A stretch of DNA of 44,881 nt from Anaerolineae bacterium (GCA_026991225.1 JALXCB010000136.1:1-44881), one strand, 5' to 3'; shown: positions 26,231 through 34,787, counted from the first letter of the stretch. The notes: generated from the sequence alone by a model not told the origin. Numbers and translations: made by a program.

Positions 26231-27559
26231 TCAGTATATCGATGCCGGGGGCTTGTCCGTGCGGATGATCTCCGCGCCCAGCGCCCGCAGTTTCCCTTCC
26301 AGATTCTCATAGCCCCGGTCGATCTGCATCACATTGGCGATGACGCTGGTCCCCTGCGCGGCCAGCGCGGCGATGACCAGAGCCATGCCCGCGCGAATGT
26401 CGGGGCTGGACATGCTTTGACCGTAAAGGCGGGAGGGCCCCACCACCACGGCCCGGTGCGGGTCGCACAGGATGATGCGGGCGCCCATGTTGATGAGCTT
26501 GTCCACGAAAAAGAGTCTGCTCTCAAACAGCTTCTCATGCACCAACACCGTGCCTTCCGCCTGAGTGGCGACGACCAGGGCAATAGAGAGCAAGTCGGCC
26601 GGGAAATGAGGCCAGGGCCCGTCATCGATCTTGGGCACGGCCCCGCCTACGTCCATCTCCACCTGCAGGCGCTGCTCTGCGCCCACGACGAGATCATGCC
26701 CGGCGTCGGTCTGTTCCAGCCAGCAGTTCACGCCCAGGCGATCGCGGAAAACGTGCAAGACCATGCGCAATTCATCGGGCCGCACATCCTTGATCCGAAT
26801 CTCGCCCGGCGTCACCGCGGCCAGCCCCAGGAAAGACCCCACCTCCAGCAGATCGGGGCCGATCTCGAACTCGCCGCCGTGCAGCCGCTCTTGCCCTATG
26901 ATGCGCAGCGTGTTCGTGCCCACGCCGTCGATCTCTGCGCCCATCCCTGTCAACATGCGACACAGGTTCTGCACATGGGGCTCCGAGGCCGCGTTGCGGA
27001 GGATGGTCTCGCCCGGCGTCAGGGCCGCGGCCATGAGCGCATTTTCCGTGGCCGTGACGCTGGCCTCGTCCAGGAAGATATCGCGAGGATGCAGCCCGTT
27101 GGGAGAGGTGATCTCGATGCGATGCCGGGCCAGGTTCACATCGACCTTCGCGCCCATGGCCTCGAAGGCCAGCAGGTGGGTGTCGATGCGACGGCGGCCG
27201 ATGACATCGCCGCCGGGCGGGGGCAGGCTGACGCGACCCAAACGGGCCAGGAGCGGCCCGGCCAGCAGAATCGAAGCCCGAATCTGGGTGGCCAGCTCCC
27301 TGTCCAGCTCGTGCGTCGCCACATTGCGGGCTTGCAAGGTGAGCGTCGAGTCACCGTTGGCCAGCACCTCCACTCCCAACTGCTGCAACAACCCAAGCAT
27401 CGTGCTCACATCCCCAATGCGGGGCACATTGCGCAGGGTCACCGGCTCCTCGGTCAGGAGAACGGCGGCCAGCATGGGCAGGGCCGCGTTCTTGTTGCCT
27501 GTGACGCGCACGTCGCCTTGCAGCGGGCGCTGCCCCTGGATAACGAAGTATTCGCTCAT
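26231..27559 (-). CDS. murA: UDP-GlcNAc 1-carboxyvinyltransferase MurA, Cys-to-Asp variant
   Basis: A 442-residue enolpyruvyl transferase for the first committed step of peptidoglycan synthesis. Seen: [12 protein letters not shown] with the catalytic Lys23-Asn24, [16 protein letters not shown], and [15 protein letters not shown] near the C-terminus. The loop that normally reads GGCAIGARP is here GGDVIGRRR, so Asp118 replaces the cysteine attacked by fosfomycin (Cys115 in E. coli). Asp at this position is known in other bacteria, for example mycobacteria, and gives an active, fosfomycin-insensitive enzyme. It lies 53 bases after the SAM hydrolase-family gene, probably in one operon. Confidence 0.95.
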   Translation of the reverse strand: MSEYFVIQGQRPLQGDVRVTGNKNAALPMLAAVLLTEEPVTLRNVPRIGDVSTMLGLLQQLGVEVLANGDSTLTLQARNVATHELDRELATQIRASILLAGPLLARLGRVSLPPPGGDVIGRRRIDTHLLAFEAMGAKVDVNLARHRIEITSPNGLHPRDIFLDEASVTATENALMAAALTPGETILRNAASEPHVQNLCRMLTGMGAEIDGVGTNTLRIIGQERLHGGEFEIGPDLLEVGSFLGLAAVTPGEIRIKDVRPDELRMVLHVFRDRLGVNCWLEQTDAGHDLVVGAEQRLQVEMDVGGAVPKIDDGPWPHFPADLLSIALVVATQAEGTVLVHEKLFESRLFFVDKLINMGARIILCDPHRAVVVGPSRLYGQSMSSPDIRAGMALVIAALAAQGTSVIANVMQIDRGYENLEGKLRALGAEIIRTDKPPASIY

Positions 27560-27576
27560 GATGGATATCCTTTCGG

Positions 27577-27598
27577 CCCAACCTCGACGTTGGGCCAG
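27577..27598. repeat. Hairpin before murA
   Basis: GGCCCAAC pairs with GTTGGGCC around a CTCGAC loop, in the gap between the SAM hydrolase-family gene and murA. The bases match the two ends of R1 joined without a core, so it may be a minimal R1 remnant. Confidence 0.5.
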
Positions 27599-27612
27599 GG
27601 AGATTGGCTGTG

Positions 27613-28434
27613 TCAGGATGCAGGTCGGGCGATGACGGGCGTATCCACCCTCGCGCCCAGCCGATGGGCGGCGTGGCCATTGCGGATGGCGATCTCCACA
27701 TAGCCCATACTGCCGATCAGCGATACGATCTGGCCTTCCTGGGCGTAGCCATAAGCTGGCTGGAAGGTGCTGACCAACAGGCCCGCCACCTCAAAGGTCC
27801 AATTATCAGCCTCGATCAGCATCTCCTCGGTGATATTCGTGATGATATTGCCGAAGGAGTCGATATGGATGACCTGCCCGCGAATGCTGCCGTCCTCCTG
27901 CACCTCGGGCTCGGGAATCTCGAACTGGACGGGGTCGGTGACCGCAGGCCCGATGCTGGGCGCGGGCACGCCCGCGGCGATGTGCGCGGCAAAGGGCGCG
28001 AAGACGTCCCTCCCGTGGAAAGTGGGGCTGACCTGCGCCCGTTTGTAGTATGGATTGGCCAACTCTCGGATCTCCCGCACCTTCTGTGTGCGATAAATCC
28101 AGGAAAACACGCCATTGTCGGGCCCGACGTAGGCGGCGACATCGGTGTAAACCACGATGGGCCGCCGATCTGTGCCCACGCCCGGGTCCACGACGACCAG
28201 ATGGACGGTGCATTCGGGAAAATGCGGGGCCACGGTGTGAAGCACAAACGCGGCCTGGCGAATGTTCTGCGGTTCGATATCATGGGTCACATCCACCACC
28301 TGCACCCAGGGCAGGATATCGAGGATGACCCCTTTCATGGCCCCTACGTAACCGTCGGAGAGTCCGAAATCGGTGATGAGGGTGATGGGAGGCGGATTGT
28401 TGCGAGGGGGATGGAGAATAACCGGTTTCGCCAT
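27613..28434 (-). CDS. S-adenosyl-L-methionine hydrolase family protein (DUF62)
   Basis: A 273-residue member of the DUF62 / SAM hydroxide adenosyltransferase family, which converts SAM and water to adenosine and methionine; related enzymes are the fluorinase and chlorinase. Seen: [55 protein letters not shown] and [12 protein letters not shown]. The physiological role is unclear. The ATG at 28434 is preferred to a GTG at 28464. It shares direction and a short gap with murA, so the two may be co-transcribed. Confidence 0.9.
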   Translation of the reverse strand: MAKPVILHPPRNNPPPITLITDFGLSDGYVGAMKGVILDILPWVQVVDVTHDIEPQNIRQAAFVLHTVAPHFPECTVHLVVVDPGVGTDRRPIVVYTDVAAYVGPDNGVFSWIYRTQKVREIRELANPYYKRAQVSPTFHGRDVFAPFAAHIAAGVPAPSIGPAVTDPVQFEIPEPEVQEDGSIRGQVIHIDSFGNIITNITEEMLIEADNWTFEVAGLLVSTFQPAYGYAQEGQIVSLIGSMGYVEIAIRNGHAAHRLGARVDTPVIARPAS

Positions 28435-28488
28435 GGGGAAAATCCTGGTTGGAAATGGCTTCACGTTCGTTTACAAAAGCAACTCGAA

Positions 28489-28599
28489 ACCCACGTTGGG
28501 CGAGGTTACAACCGACGTAATGCGTAATTCGTATTCCGTAAAGTCGTTACGCATCACGTATTACGGATTACGGAGCCGGCTTTCCGCGCCAACCTGGAC
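28489..28599 (-). repeat. R1 palindromic repeat copy
   Basis: Left arm ACCCACGTTGGGCGAGG, core units GTAATGC, GTAATTC, GTATTCC with inverted complements, right arm GCCGGCTTTCCGCGCCAACC. One of two copies in the 528-bp gap before the flavin-reductase-like gene; no other gene is seen there. Confidence 0.85.
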
Positions 28600-28687
28600 G
28601 TGAGTTTTTACAGGGAATTGGCAAGTCATGACTCACCGCGTCTTCATTGTAAAAGGTCGGACGGCTCTTGGCAAACATTGGGAAGAT

Positions 28688-28870
28688 GCTATGAAAATAG
28701 CGCATCGGCGCTGATTGGGACAGGGATCGTCAGGCCCACGTTGGGCGAGTCTGCCACGGACGTGAAACGTGAAACCTCATGCCCTCACGCATCACGTTTC
28801 GCCCGTCACGTCATCGGCTTCCCGCGCCCGCCTGGGGCCGCGAGGCGTTTCCGTCTCTATCGGCGAGCCG
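28688..28870 (-). repeat. R1 palindromic repeat, full-length copy
   Basis: Begins GCTATGAAAATAGC, then CCCACGTTGGGCGAGTCTGC, a GTGAAAC-type core, then CGGCTTCCCGCGCCCGCC, ending GCGAGGCGTTTCCGTCTC. It is the reverse-strand form of the units at 16797 and 16980, including the distal end. Confidence 0.88.
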
Positions 28871-28962
28871 TTGATTGGGCTGACTGGTTGTGCGGCGGCT
28901 TTTGGGGTAAAATACAGCCTCCATGACTCCCACTCCACCCATCCATCCAAGGAGATGCCATC

Positions 28963-29445
28963 ATGAATCTTGAAGCCAAGAAAACCGCTCTGCGTATGCT
29001 GGTGCATGGCATTTACATCGTAGCCGCGGGCCAGGGCGAGGACGCGGTGGCCAATGGCGTTACCTGGCTCACCCAGGCCTCCTTCGATCCTCCGCTGATC
29101 ATGGTCGCCATCCGCGTCGACGGCCGTTTGCACGACGCGGTCCAGCGCACCGGCGCACTGGCGGTCAACATTCTCGCCCGCGACCAGCAGGACATGGCCC
29201 AAACCTTCTTCAAGCCCGCGGAGACCCGCGGCAACGCCATCAACGGCTACGTGTTCGAACCGGGCCCGGTCACCGGCTCTCCCCTGCTGGTGGATACGCC
29301 CGCCTGGTTCGAGGCCGAGGTGCGGCACAGCTTCCACGGCGGGGATCACACCGTGTTCATCGCCGAGGTGGTGGAAGCGGGCGTGCGCGACCCCAACGCC
29401 CAGCCCCTGGCCCTGCATGACACCCCCTGGCAGTATGGGGGGTAG
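28963..29445 (+). CDS. Flavin reductase-like FMN-binding protein
   Basis: A 160-residue protein with the split-barrel fold of the flavin reductase-like domain. ALRMLVHGIYIVAAGQG opens the fold, NGVTWLTQASFDPPLIMVAI contains the flavin-contact region, and ALAVNILARDQQDMAQTFF follows, typical of the family. It probably binds FMN and acts as a reductase or small oxidoreductase; the substrate is unknown. The ATG at 28963 has AAGGAG upstream. A weak promoter (TAAAAT near 28910) may lie in the last bases of the repeat-rich gap. Confidence 0.85.
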   Translation: MNLEAKKTALRMLVHGIYIVAAGQGEDAVANGVTWLTQASFDPPLIMVAIRVDGRLHDAVQRTGALAVNILARDQQDMAQTFFKPAETRGNAINGYVFEPGPVTGSPLLVDTPAWFEAEVRHSFHGGDHTVFIAEVVEAGVRDPNAQPLALHDTPWQYGG

Positions 29446-29448
29446 GGT

Positions 29449-29481
29449 TCAGTAAGCAGTCATCAGTAAGCAGTAATCAGT
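29449..29481. repeat. Heptad tract after the flavin reductase-like gene
   Basis: Units CAGTAAG, CAGTCAT, CAGTAAG, CAGTAAT, CAGTCCC at 7-bp spacing, starting four bases after the stop codon; the reverse-strand form of the CTGATTA type. Confidence 0.7.
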
Positions 29482-29499
29482 CCCACCGCGGCTGAACCC

Positions 29500-29643
29500 G
29501 CGCGGATACCGAAGAAAACGGCTCGCGGCCAGGCGGGCGCGGGAAGCCAGTCACGTAATGCGTAATGCGTGATGCGTAAAATCTCTCACGTTTCACGCAT
29601 CACGCATCACACCCGTTGCAGACTCGGCCAACGCGGGCCTGGC
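29500..29643 (+). repeat. R1 palindromic repeat copy
   Basis: GCGGATACCGAAGAAAACGG, CTCGCGGCCAGG, core GTAATGC, GTAATGC, GTGATGC with inverted complements, then CCCGTTGCAGACTCGGCCAA. Same orientation as 16797. Confidence 0.85.
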
Positions 29644-29719
29644 AACGAACAACGCATAACGAACAACGGACAAGGCTCAGCACAGAGAACGCAGATACCC
29701 GCAGATACTTCGCAGATTC

Positions 29720-29758
29720 CTACTGATTACTGATAACTGATCACTGATCACTAATCAC
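29720..29758. repeat. Heptad tract at the anti-sigma gene 3' end
   Basis: CTGATTA, CTGATAA, CTGATCA, CTGATCA, CTAATCA at 7-bp spacing. On the minus strand it encodes the last residues (VISDQ) and the TGA of the anti-sigma factor. Confidence 0.8.
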
Positions 29759-31693
29759 TCTGACCGGGCATTGCCAGCCGGGCGCCTGGGGGGAAACCTG
29801 GATGGTCAGGATCAGCTCTTGGGGCAGTGAGCCGTCGGCAGGGGGTTGCATCTCGGTGAGCATGGCGAAGCGGCGGTATTCGGGCAGCAGGCTCACGCCC
29901 GTGCGCATGACCGAGGTGCGGAAGGGCGCCAGCACACCCCCGTTGAGCATGGCATCATGGGCGGGATAAAGTCCCAACAAGATCTGAGGCGTGGCGCCGG
30001 ACGCATCGGCAGTCATGGCATACTCCCCTTCCAACACCCATCGCAGCACGCCATCTTCGGCACGGTTCACAGCCAGGCGGGTCAGGTTCAGCTCCAGAGG
30101 GGGTGGGGCGTCGTCATCGGGGTTGAAGCATGCGCCCGGATCAAAGGTGAAGGGGACATCGCGCAGGTCCTCTGTCAGCCAGGGCGGGACCCAGGTCAGG
30201 GAGAAGTCGGTCCAGGACATGACCGCCTGTTGCACGGCCGAGACCCGATCGGGATTTTGGGCGTGGAAGTCTTGCAACAGGGTATCGAGGATAGAGTCAT
30301 CCCGTGCATTGAGGATCATGACGTAGGTGAGATTTGCATCCGCGTCATGCCACAGCAGCCAGTATTCGTCGGGGCGTCCCAGCAGCTTGCGGCGCCAGAG
30401 TTTGCCCGTCCAGCCGTCGATCTCGCGGGTCCCCGACCACACGAACCTCCCCGGCAGATCGCGGCCAGCCTGCATCCGTTCCTGGATGGGCAAGGTGTAA
30501 TCGATGCTGGGGCGCACGAATTTATGAGGGAAGACTGTCGTATCATCCCAGCCTTCTGGCTCGCCCCGCCGCCAGTAGAAGCTCAAGCGTCGTTGGGCAT
30601 AGTCAAAGGGCGTTTTGGGAGCCAGATAGGTGAACTGTACCTGACCCATCTCCATAGAACCGATGGCATTGTTCATGGGCTGATGATAATCCCAGGGGAT
30701 GCTCGCGGGCAGAGTGAACCAGGTGCGCTGGGCGATCCATTCGGCCACCGCGGGCGCGTAGTGTAGAGCTCGTTCTCGCTCCTGCTTCCAATAGTCCCGC
30801 TGCCAGCCTGTGGAGCGAGAGGCAGTGTTCGGATTCAGCGTAGGCGTGGGTGTGGGTGGTTGAGACGAGCCGATCTGGATGGTGCACGAGGCTCCCATAG
30901 ACGAGACCGCACTCGTTTGGTCGAAAATCACCAAATCGAATGAGCGGGGCAAGTCGATGGTCCCCTCGCTCACATGACCTTCCACAACGAAGTTCCCTTC
31001 TCCCTCCCGTAGCACTGAATCACCCTGCGTGGTGTAGGTGAAATAATCTTTGGCCTTGGGAAAAATGGAAAGATAAAAATCCCCCGCGGCGGAGCGATAA
31101 TGCCCTTCGACGCGCCAGCGCTGATGCGCGTCCCAATCCTGTACGGAAAGCAGCACCCGCTCCACCTGAAGCACCACCAGACCATCCTGATTCCATGCAT
31201 TGGGGAAAGAGTGACATTGGGCCATGTTGAAATGGAAGGGGACTTCCTGGAGCCCAGCCTGTTCTGCGGGCGTAGAGGCCCCCATCATGGTCGGCGTGAG
31301 CGGTGAGGTCGAGGGGATGGCCATGTCTGGTTGGGAAAATCCGTTGGAACTCATCCAGTGCATCACACCCCAAAACAAGATTAACGCCACGGCCAGCCCG
31401 GCCAAAGCCAGCCCACGAGCCAGCGTCAGACGGGAAGCAGGAGATGAAGCCGGTTCTATAGCCTCCAGACCGCGCATCCGGCTCAGAAAGCGGGCCCGAA
31501 GTCCTGGCGATGGTGCGGGCATGGGCAGGGCCGCCAGGGCTTCGTCCATGGCCCGATAGGCCCGCAGTCGTTGGGCGCACTCTTGACAACGTTGCACATG
31601 CGCATCCACGGCTGCCCGCTCTTCCGGAGGCAAGTGGTTGTAAAAAGCCAGGGCGCGTCGTATGCGTTCGTGTCGAAACATGTCACACCTCAT
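29741..31693 (-). CDS. Membrane anti-sigma factor with large extracytoplasmic region
   Basis: A 650-residue protein. The N-terminus has an anti-sigma zinc finger with HVQRCQEC (His32, Cys36, Cys39); one transmembrane helix follows at about 92-113; the remaining 530 residues lie outside the membrane and include a Pro/Thr-rich linker ([11 protein letters not shown]) between two regions. It should hold the upstream ECF sigma factor until an envelope signal is sensed. Most such proteins have much smaller outer domains. The start overlaps the sigma gene by 4 bp (ATGA), as expected for a co-translated pair. No sensor family is recognised in the outer region. Confidence 0.8.
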   Translation of the reverse strand: MRCDMFRHERIRRALAFYNHLPPEERAAVDAHVQRCQECAQRLRAYRAMDEALAALPMPAPSPGLRARFLSRMRGLEAIEPASSPASRLTLARGLALAGLAVALILFWGVMHWMSSNGFSQPDMAIPSTSPLTPTMMGASTPAEQAGLQEVPFHFNMAQCHSFPNAWNQDGLVVLQVERVLLSVQDWDAHQRWRVEGHYRSAAGDFYLSIFPKAKDYFTYTTQGDSVLREGEGNFVVEGHVSEGTIDLPRSFDLVIFDQTSAVSSMGASCTIQIGSSQPPTPTPTLNPNTASRSTGWQRDYWKQERERALHYAPAVAEWIAQRTWFTLPASIPWDYHQPMNNAIGSMEMGQVQFTYLAPKTPFDYAQRRLSFYWRRGEPEGWDDTTVFPHKFVRPSIDYTLPIQERMQAGRDLPGRFVWSGTREIDGWTGKLWRRKLLGRPDEYWLLWHDADANLTYVMILNARDDSILDTLLQDFHAQNPDRVSAVQQAVMSWTDFSLTWVPPWLTEDLRDVPFTFDPGACFNPDDDAPPPLELNLTRLAVNRAEDGVLRWVLEGEYAMTADASGATPQILLGLYPAHDAMLNGGVLAPFRTSVMRTGVSLLPEYRRFAMLTEMQPPADGSLPQELILTIQVSPQAPGWQCPVRVISDQ

Positions 31694-32238
31694 CCTTGAA
31701 GGTAGGCGCGGAGTTGCTCTCGGGCCCGATAGAGGCGCGTGCGCACCGCGCCTTCGCTGATGCCCAGGGCCTGGGCGATCTCGCGACCGCTCAATCCCTG
31801 CACCGCGCTGAGCAAAAGGGGCGCTCGTAAGGAGGGAGGCAGCTCCCCCAGGGCCCGTTCCAGGTCCACGCGGGTTTCCGCGGCCTGCAACGCGCCTTGG
31901 GGGCCATGCGTCTCCACCTCTCGCGACCAGGGAAGCCAGCGGAAACGACGCCGCCGTTTGTGCGCGTTGAACGCCAGGTTGGTGGCGATGCGGTAGAGCC
32001 AGGCCCGCGGATTGGCTATCTCGGGCAATTGATGCCGGGCCTCGAAAGCTTTGAGAAACGTCTCTTGCGTCAATTCCTCGGCCAGTTCGCGATCCTCGCC
32101 CACCATCCTGTAGAGGTACCCAAAGATGGCCCGATGGTGGGCGTCGAACAATCGGACGACCTCTTGACTCAAATCCATGGGTGGGGAAGTAACCGCAATG
32201 GAGGCGTTCAACCCCATATCAGTGGGAGATTCAGTCAT
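31690..32238 (-). CDS. ECF-type RNA polymerase sigma factor
   Basis: A 182-residue sigma-70 family ECF factor. Region 2 is visible at about residues 25-90 (FDAHHRAIFGYLYRMVGEDRE, LTQETFLKAF, NPRAWLYRIATNLAFNAHKR), and region 4 near the C-terminus (LPPSLRAPLLLSAVQGLSGR, EIAQALGISEGAVRTRLYRA). It activates an unknown regulon when released by the anti-sigma factor encoded next. The ATG at 32238 has GGAG at proper distance and is preferred to the ATG at 32268. Confidence 0.92.
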   Translation of the reverse strand: MTESPTDMGLNASIAVTSPPMDLSQEVVRLFDAHHRAIFGYLYRMVGEDRELAEELTQETFLKAFEARHQLPEIANPRAWLYRIATNLAFNAHKRRRRFRWLPWSREVETHGPQGALQAAETRVDLERALGELPPSLRAPLLLSAVQGLSGREIAQALGISEGAVRTRLYRAREQLRAYLQG

Positions 32239-32734
32239 AGGGGCTCCGTTCCGCGCTGATTGTTCCATAAATAGGACGCGGACGAACGCGGATGAACGCG
32301 GATAAGTGTTCCGTAAATAGAGTAATCAGTAATCAATGGAAATCTGCGTCGCGTCTGCGAAAATCTGCGTTCTCTTCCTCGGTATCGGCGGCGAGCCGCC
32401 GCTCGGGCTGCTTGCGCTTCTCATAAGGTATGACAAAGGACAAAGAATTTTGTCACATTTTACCATCCGCCCCTTTCCCCCTCGTGCCTCCCCCTTCCCC
32501 TGCACGCGGGGAGCCCCGCTAGGAGCTACGAACGCGAAGCCCTGCGGGCTGGCGACCTGAGCCCCGCAGGCGCGCCGTTTCTAGCCGGGGGCATTATCCC
32601 CCGGTGTTGGCGGCGGGCCCTCGCACCACCACCCGCGGGGCCAACGCCCGCGCCAGACCTTGAAGGGTCTCCCAGACCTTCAAGGTCTTTGACGCCCGCT
32701 GCGGGCTGGCGACCTGAGCCCCGAAGGGGCTTTG
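32239..32734. other. Repeat-rich non-coding region
   Basis: No gene is supported. It holds GAACGCGGAT-type 10-bp repeats at 32271-32305, AATCTGCGT-type repeats at 32338-32375, several small GC hairpins with the word TAGCC, and a pair of palindromes at 32655-32690 (GACCTTGAAGGGTC and GACCTTCAAGGTC) related to 24511-24543. Confidence 0.6.
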
Positions 32735-33003
32735 TACCCGTAGCCCGAGGGTCCAGGATACTGTTGGTTTACTGCGCGAGTACGCCGAATAAATTCAGGT
32801 CTGAGGGCGTTCCGCCGCATGGTGCTCCTTCCCTGCGGTCAGGACAGGCCTTCGGGGACATATTTTCGCCCGGCTGGGCCTGTCTGCGCAGGCAGACAGG
32901 CGGCCAAAGGCCCCCAGCCCCGACTTCGAGTCGGCGGGGCCAAGGCGCACGGCAACCGGCATGAGGTTTGCCAACAGCATCGTTCACCCTCGGGCTTCAG
33001 GTA
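32735..33003. repeat. MITE-like element with 33-bp terminal inverted repeats
   Basis: The left end (32735-32767) and right end (32971-33003) are inverted copies matching at 27 of 33 positions; shared core words are AGCCCGAGGGT and CTGTTGG. The interior is GC-rich with a strong hairpin (CCTGTCTGC / GCAGACAGG). There is no open frame for a transposase and no obvious target duplication. It lies about 120 bp from the DGR template repeat. Confidence 0.7.
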
Positions 33004-33121
33004 GTCTAAAGTCGAGTACGTTAGTCGTGAACCGCCGAGGCTCGATTTGACCAAAGCTACAATTTACGGCAAAGTTTATGGCACTGACCGAACATGCGCT
33101 CGGTCGCAGGGCCGGGGCGTT

Positions 33122-33200
33122 TCGTCCGCCCGCAACAGGAACAACCCGAACAACAGGAACAACAATATCGGGTTTCGTGTGGTGGTCGTCCACAACTCTC
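33122..33200 (+). other. DGR template repeat (TR)
   Basis: Seventy-nine bases that align without gaps to the variable repeat at 34856-34934 (read on the minus strand). Of 22 adenines in the TR, 12 are replaced in the VR; of 57 other bases, none is. Read in the VR frame it gives a run of AAC codons (N R N N P N N R N N N I), which mutate at adenine without creating stop codons. The TR lies on the plus strand, opposite to the RT. Upstream, TTGACC (33047) and TACAAT (33058) are visible but not correctly spaced as one promoter. Confidence 0.96.
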
Positions 33201-33320
33201 CCCGCGTCCCCGCCAGAAATGCATGACGTCCATGCCGTCGTCATGCCGAGGCCCAAACGAGAGATGGCGCGCTCCGGTCCTGGCCGGTAGACGATTCGTT
33301 TACCGAGCAAATACGCATCT
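33201..33320 (+). ncRNA. Possible 3' part of the DGR template RNA
   Basis: The 120 bp after the TR contain no gene. A 7-bp hairpin, CATGACG (33222-33228) with CGTCATG (33239-33245), lies here. In characterised DGRs the sequence next to the TR folds and recruits the RT and Avd, so this segment, up to the hairpin at 33321, is the expected counterpart. This is inference from position and the stem only. Confidence 0.4.
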
Positions 33321-33362
33321 GACCCGCCTCCTGAGGCTGCAATACGTCCCTTGGGGCGGGTC
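33321..33362. terminator. Hairpin between the template RNA and avd
   Basis: GACCCGCC (33321-33328) pairs with GGCGGGTC (33355-33362), with a small CCTC/GAGG hairpin in the loop. AATTTGTT follows on the plus strand. It is placed to end the template RNA on one strand and the RT-avd mRNA on the other, and it overlaps the avd stop codon by two bases. The T-run is imperfect. Confidence 0.5.
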
Positions 33363-33699
33363 AATTTGTTCGGGTGCGTTTCCATCCGCCCAGCAAACGC
33401 CCGATTTCCTTCGTCATTTCGCTGACGTGACGGAACTGTCCCGGAGAAAGCAACGTTAGATCATGAGCCAGCAAGAGCGTTTTCCGCAATCCGGTGAGGG
33501 CAATATCCGCCGTCAGCAAATGATTGCTCGCATGGGCTTTATCCAGGCTGGCGGCGACGAGCGCGTCTTGCAGACGAAATGCCTGATTGTTGATGCGCTG
33601 CGCCAGGGTGAAGCGATATTCGCGAGGGAATTTGCGCGTCGTGCGCAAAAGCCACACAAGCAGGTCGTGGGTGCGGGTGAAGATAGGGGATTCGTTCAT
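33361..33699 (-). CDS. avd: DGR accessory protein Avd (four-helix bundle)
   Basis: A 112-residue, all-helical protein. It matches the Avd-like four-helix (S23-related) proteins commonly encoded beside DGR reverse transcriptases: DLLVWLLRTTRKFPREYRFT near the start, a middle helix with LLTADIALTGLRKTLLLAHD and the C-terminal EIGRLLGGWKR. In known systems Avd is a basic ring-shaped oligomer that binds the RT and the template RNA and is needed for retrohoming. The start overlaps the RT stop by ATGA; longer in-frame starts lie inside the RT gene and are rejected. Confidence 0.9.
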   Translation of the reverse strand: MNESPIFTRTHDLLVWLLRTTRKFPREYRFTLAQRINNQAFRLQDALVAASLDKAHASNHLLTADIALTGLRKTLLLAHDLTLLSPGQFRHVSEMTKEIGRLLGGWKRTRTN

Positions 33700-34769
33700 G
33701 GCTGTGGTGGGATAATAAGGTGAGAGCTGAGAAGTTCGCGGCGCAATCCATAGGTTTGACCGTAACGAACGTGGTTTACCCATCCCTGCACCGACGCTGT
33801 GATCGCATCCAACGGCAGACGACCCGCTTCGTATTCCGCCAGCATGTTTCGGAAACGGCGGCGAAAAGCAAACCCCTTGCGATTTTTCAACCGGCGGTGA
33901 TGGGGAAAGAGGATGAATCCGAGAAAAGGAATGCCCTCTGTGACAGGGCGAGGATGACAGCGATTCTCATGCAAGGTGAGACGCCGGTTGGAGAGGAAAT
34001 CGATGATAGCCTGCCGCCATTGCCAGAGAAGCCGTTTGTCGTCGGCGAAGAGGAGAAAATCATCCACATAGCGCACATAGCCGCGGCATTTTAGCTCCCG
34101 TTTGATGAAATGATCCAGGGGATTGAGGTAGACATTGGCCCAAAACTGGCTGGTGAGATTGCCGATAGGCAGGCCACGCGGGCGGCAGGCTGCGAAGAGA
34201 TCGTCCCCGGGGAAGTAGACCATCTCATATTCCGCGTCCAGGACGCCCTCGCCGCTGTGAAGAATCGTGCGGCAGAGCCAGAGGACATCGGGATCGACGA
34301 TGACTTGCTGGATAGTGTCGAGCAAGATGGCGTGATCAATGGCGGGGAAGAACTGGCGGATATCGCAGGTGAGCACGTAGGCGTGGCCGCGGGCAAAGGA
34401 CTGGGCGCGATCCAGAGCTTTGTGCGTGCCCTTGCCCACCCGATTGGCGTAGCTGTCGTGGATGAATCGGCGTTCGAAGAGGGGCTCGATGACGTTGCAC
34501 AGGGCGTGGTGCACCACCCGATCACGAAAGGGAGCGGCTGAGATCAAGCGCTTCTTGGGTTCGTGGATGGTGAAGTTGACGTAGGGGCCGGGGCGATAGG
34601 TTTTGGAACTCAGTTCCTGTTGCAAGACCAGCAGCCGCTCTCCCACGTTCTGCTCGAAGCGGGCCGCGGGCGGCTGGCCGCGCTTGCCTTTGCGGGCCTT
34701 GCGCCAGGCCAGCAGCAGGTTGTCCCAGGCGGTGACCTGGTGGTAAAGATGGCGGTAGAAACGTCCCAT
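33696..34769 (-). CDS. DGR reverse transcriptase
   Basis: A 357-residue retron/group II-like reverse transcriptase of the DGR type. The catalytic aspartates are Asp136 (in TCDIRQFFPAIDH) and the YVDD box (234-237). GLPIGNLTSQF (199-209) is the motif 4 form characteristic of DGR enzymes. HPRPVTEGIPFLGF and VQGWVNHVRYG follow in the thumb. There is no maturase, endonuclease or extra domain. It copies the template RNA into cDNA with errors at adenines. It lies 69 bp after the target gene and overlaps avd by 4 bp, giving a target-RT-avd order on one strand. Confidence 0.96.
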   Translation of the reverse strand: MGRFYRHLYHQVTAWDNLLLAWRKARKGKRGQPPAARFEQNVGERLLVLQQELSSKTYRPGPYVNFTIHEPKKRLISAAPFRDRVVHHALCNVIEPLFERRFIHDSYANRVGKGTHKALDRAQSFARGHAYVLTCDIRQFFPAIDHAILLDTIQQVIVDPDVLWLCRTILHSGEGVLDAEYEMVYFPGDDLFAACRPRGLPIGNLTSQFWANVYLNPLDHFIKRELKCRGYVRYVDDFLLFADDKRLLWQWRQAIIDFLSNRRLTLHENRCHPRPVTEGIPFLGFILFPHHRRLKNRKGFAFRRRFRNMLAEYEAGRLPLDAITASVQGWVNHVRYGQTYGLRRELLSSHLIIPPQP

Positions 34770-34787
34770 TTTTCAAAAAAATTTTGG

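Noticed and set aside
32689-33054. Several overlapping frames of 60-90 codons in the MITE-like element
   Set aside because: All overlap on both strands in GC-rich hairpin DNA; none has a motif or a ribosome-binding site.
33078-33290. Open frames across the DGR template repeat
   Set aside because: The TR is explained by adenine-specific similarity to the VR and the frames have no start signals or family resemblance.
34110-34541. Plus-strand frame of 143 codons inside the reverse transcriptase
   Set aside because: Antisense shadow of a well-supported gene.
33696-34769. Group II intron or retron reverse transcriptase
   Set aside because: There is no maturase or endonuclease part and no intron RNA, and the TR/VR pair plus Avd explain the gene as a DGR enzyme.
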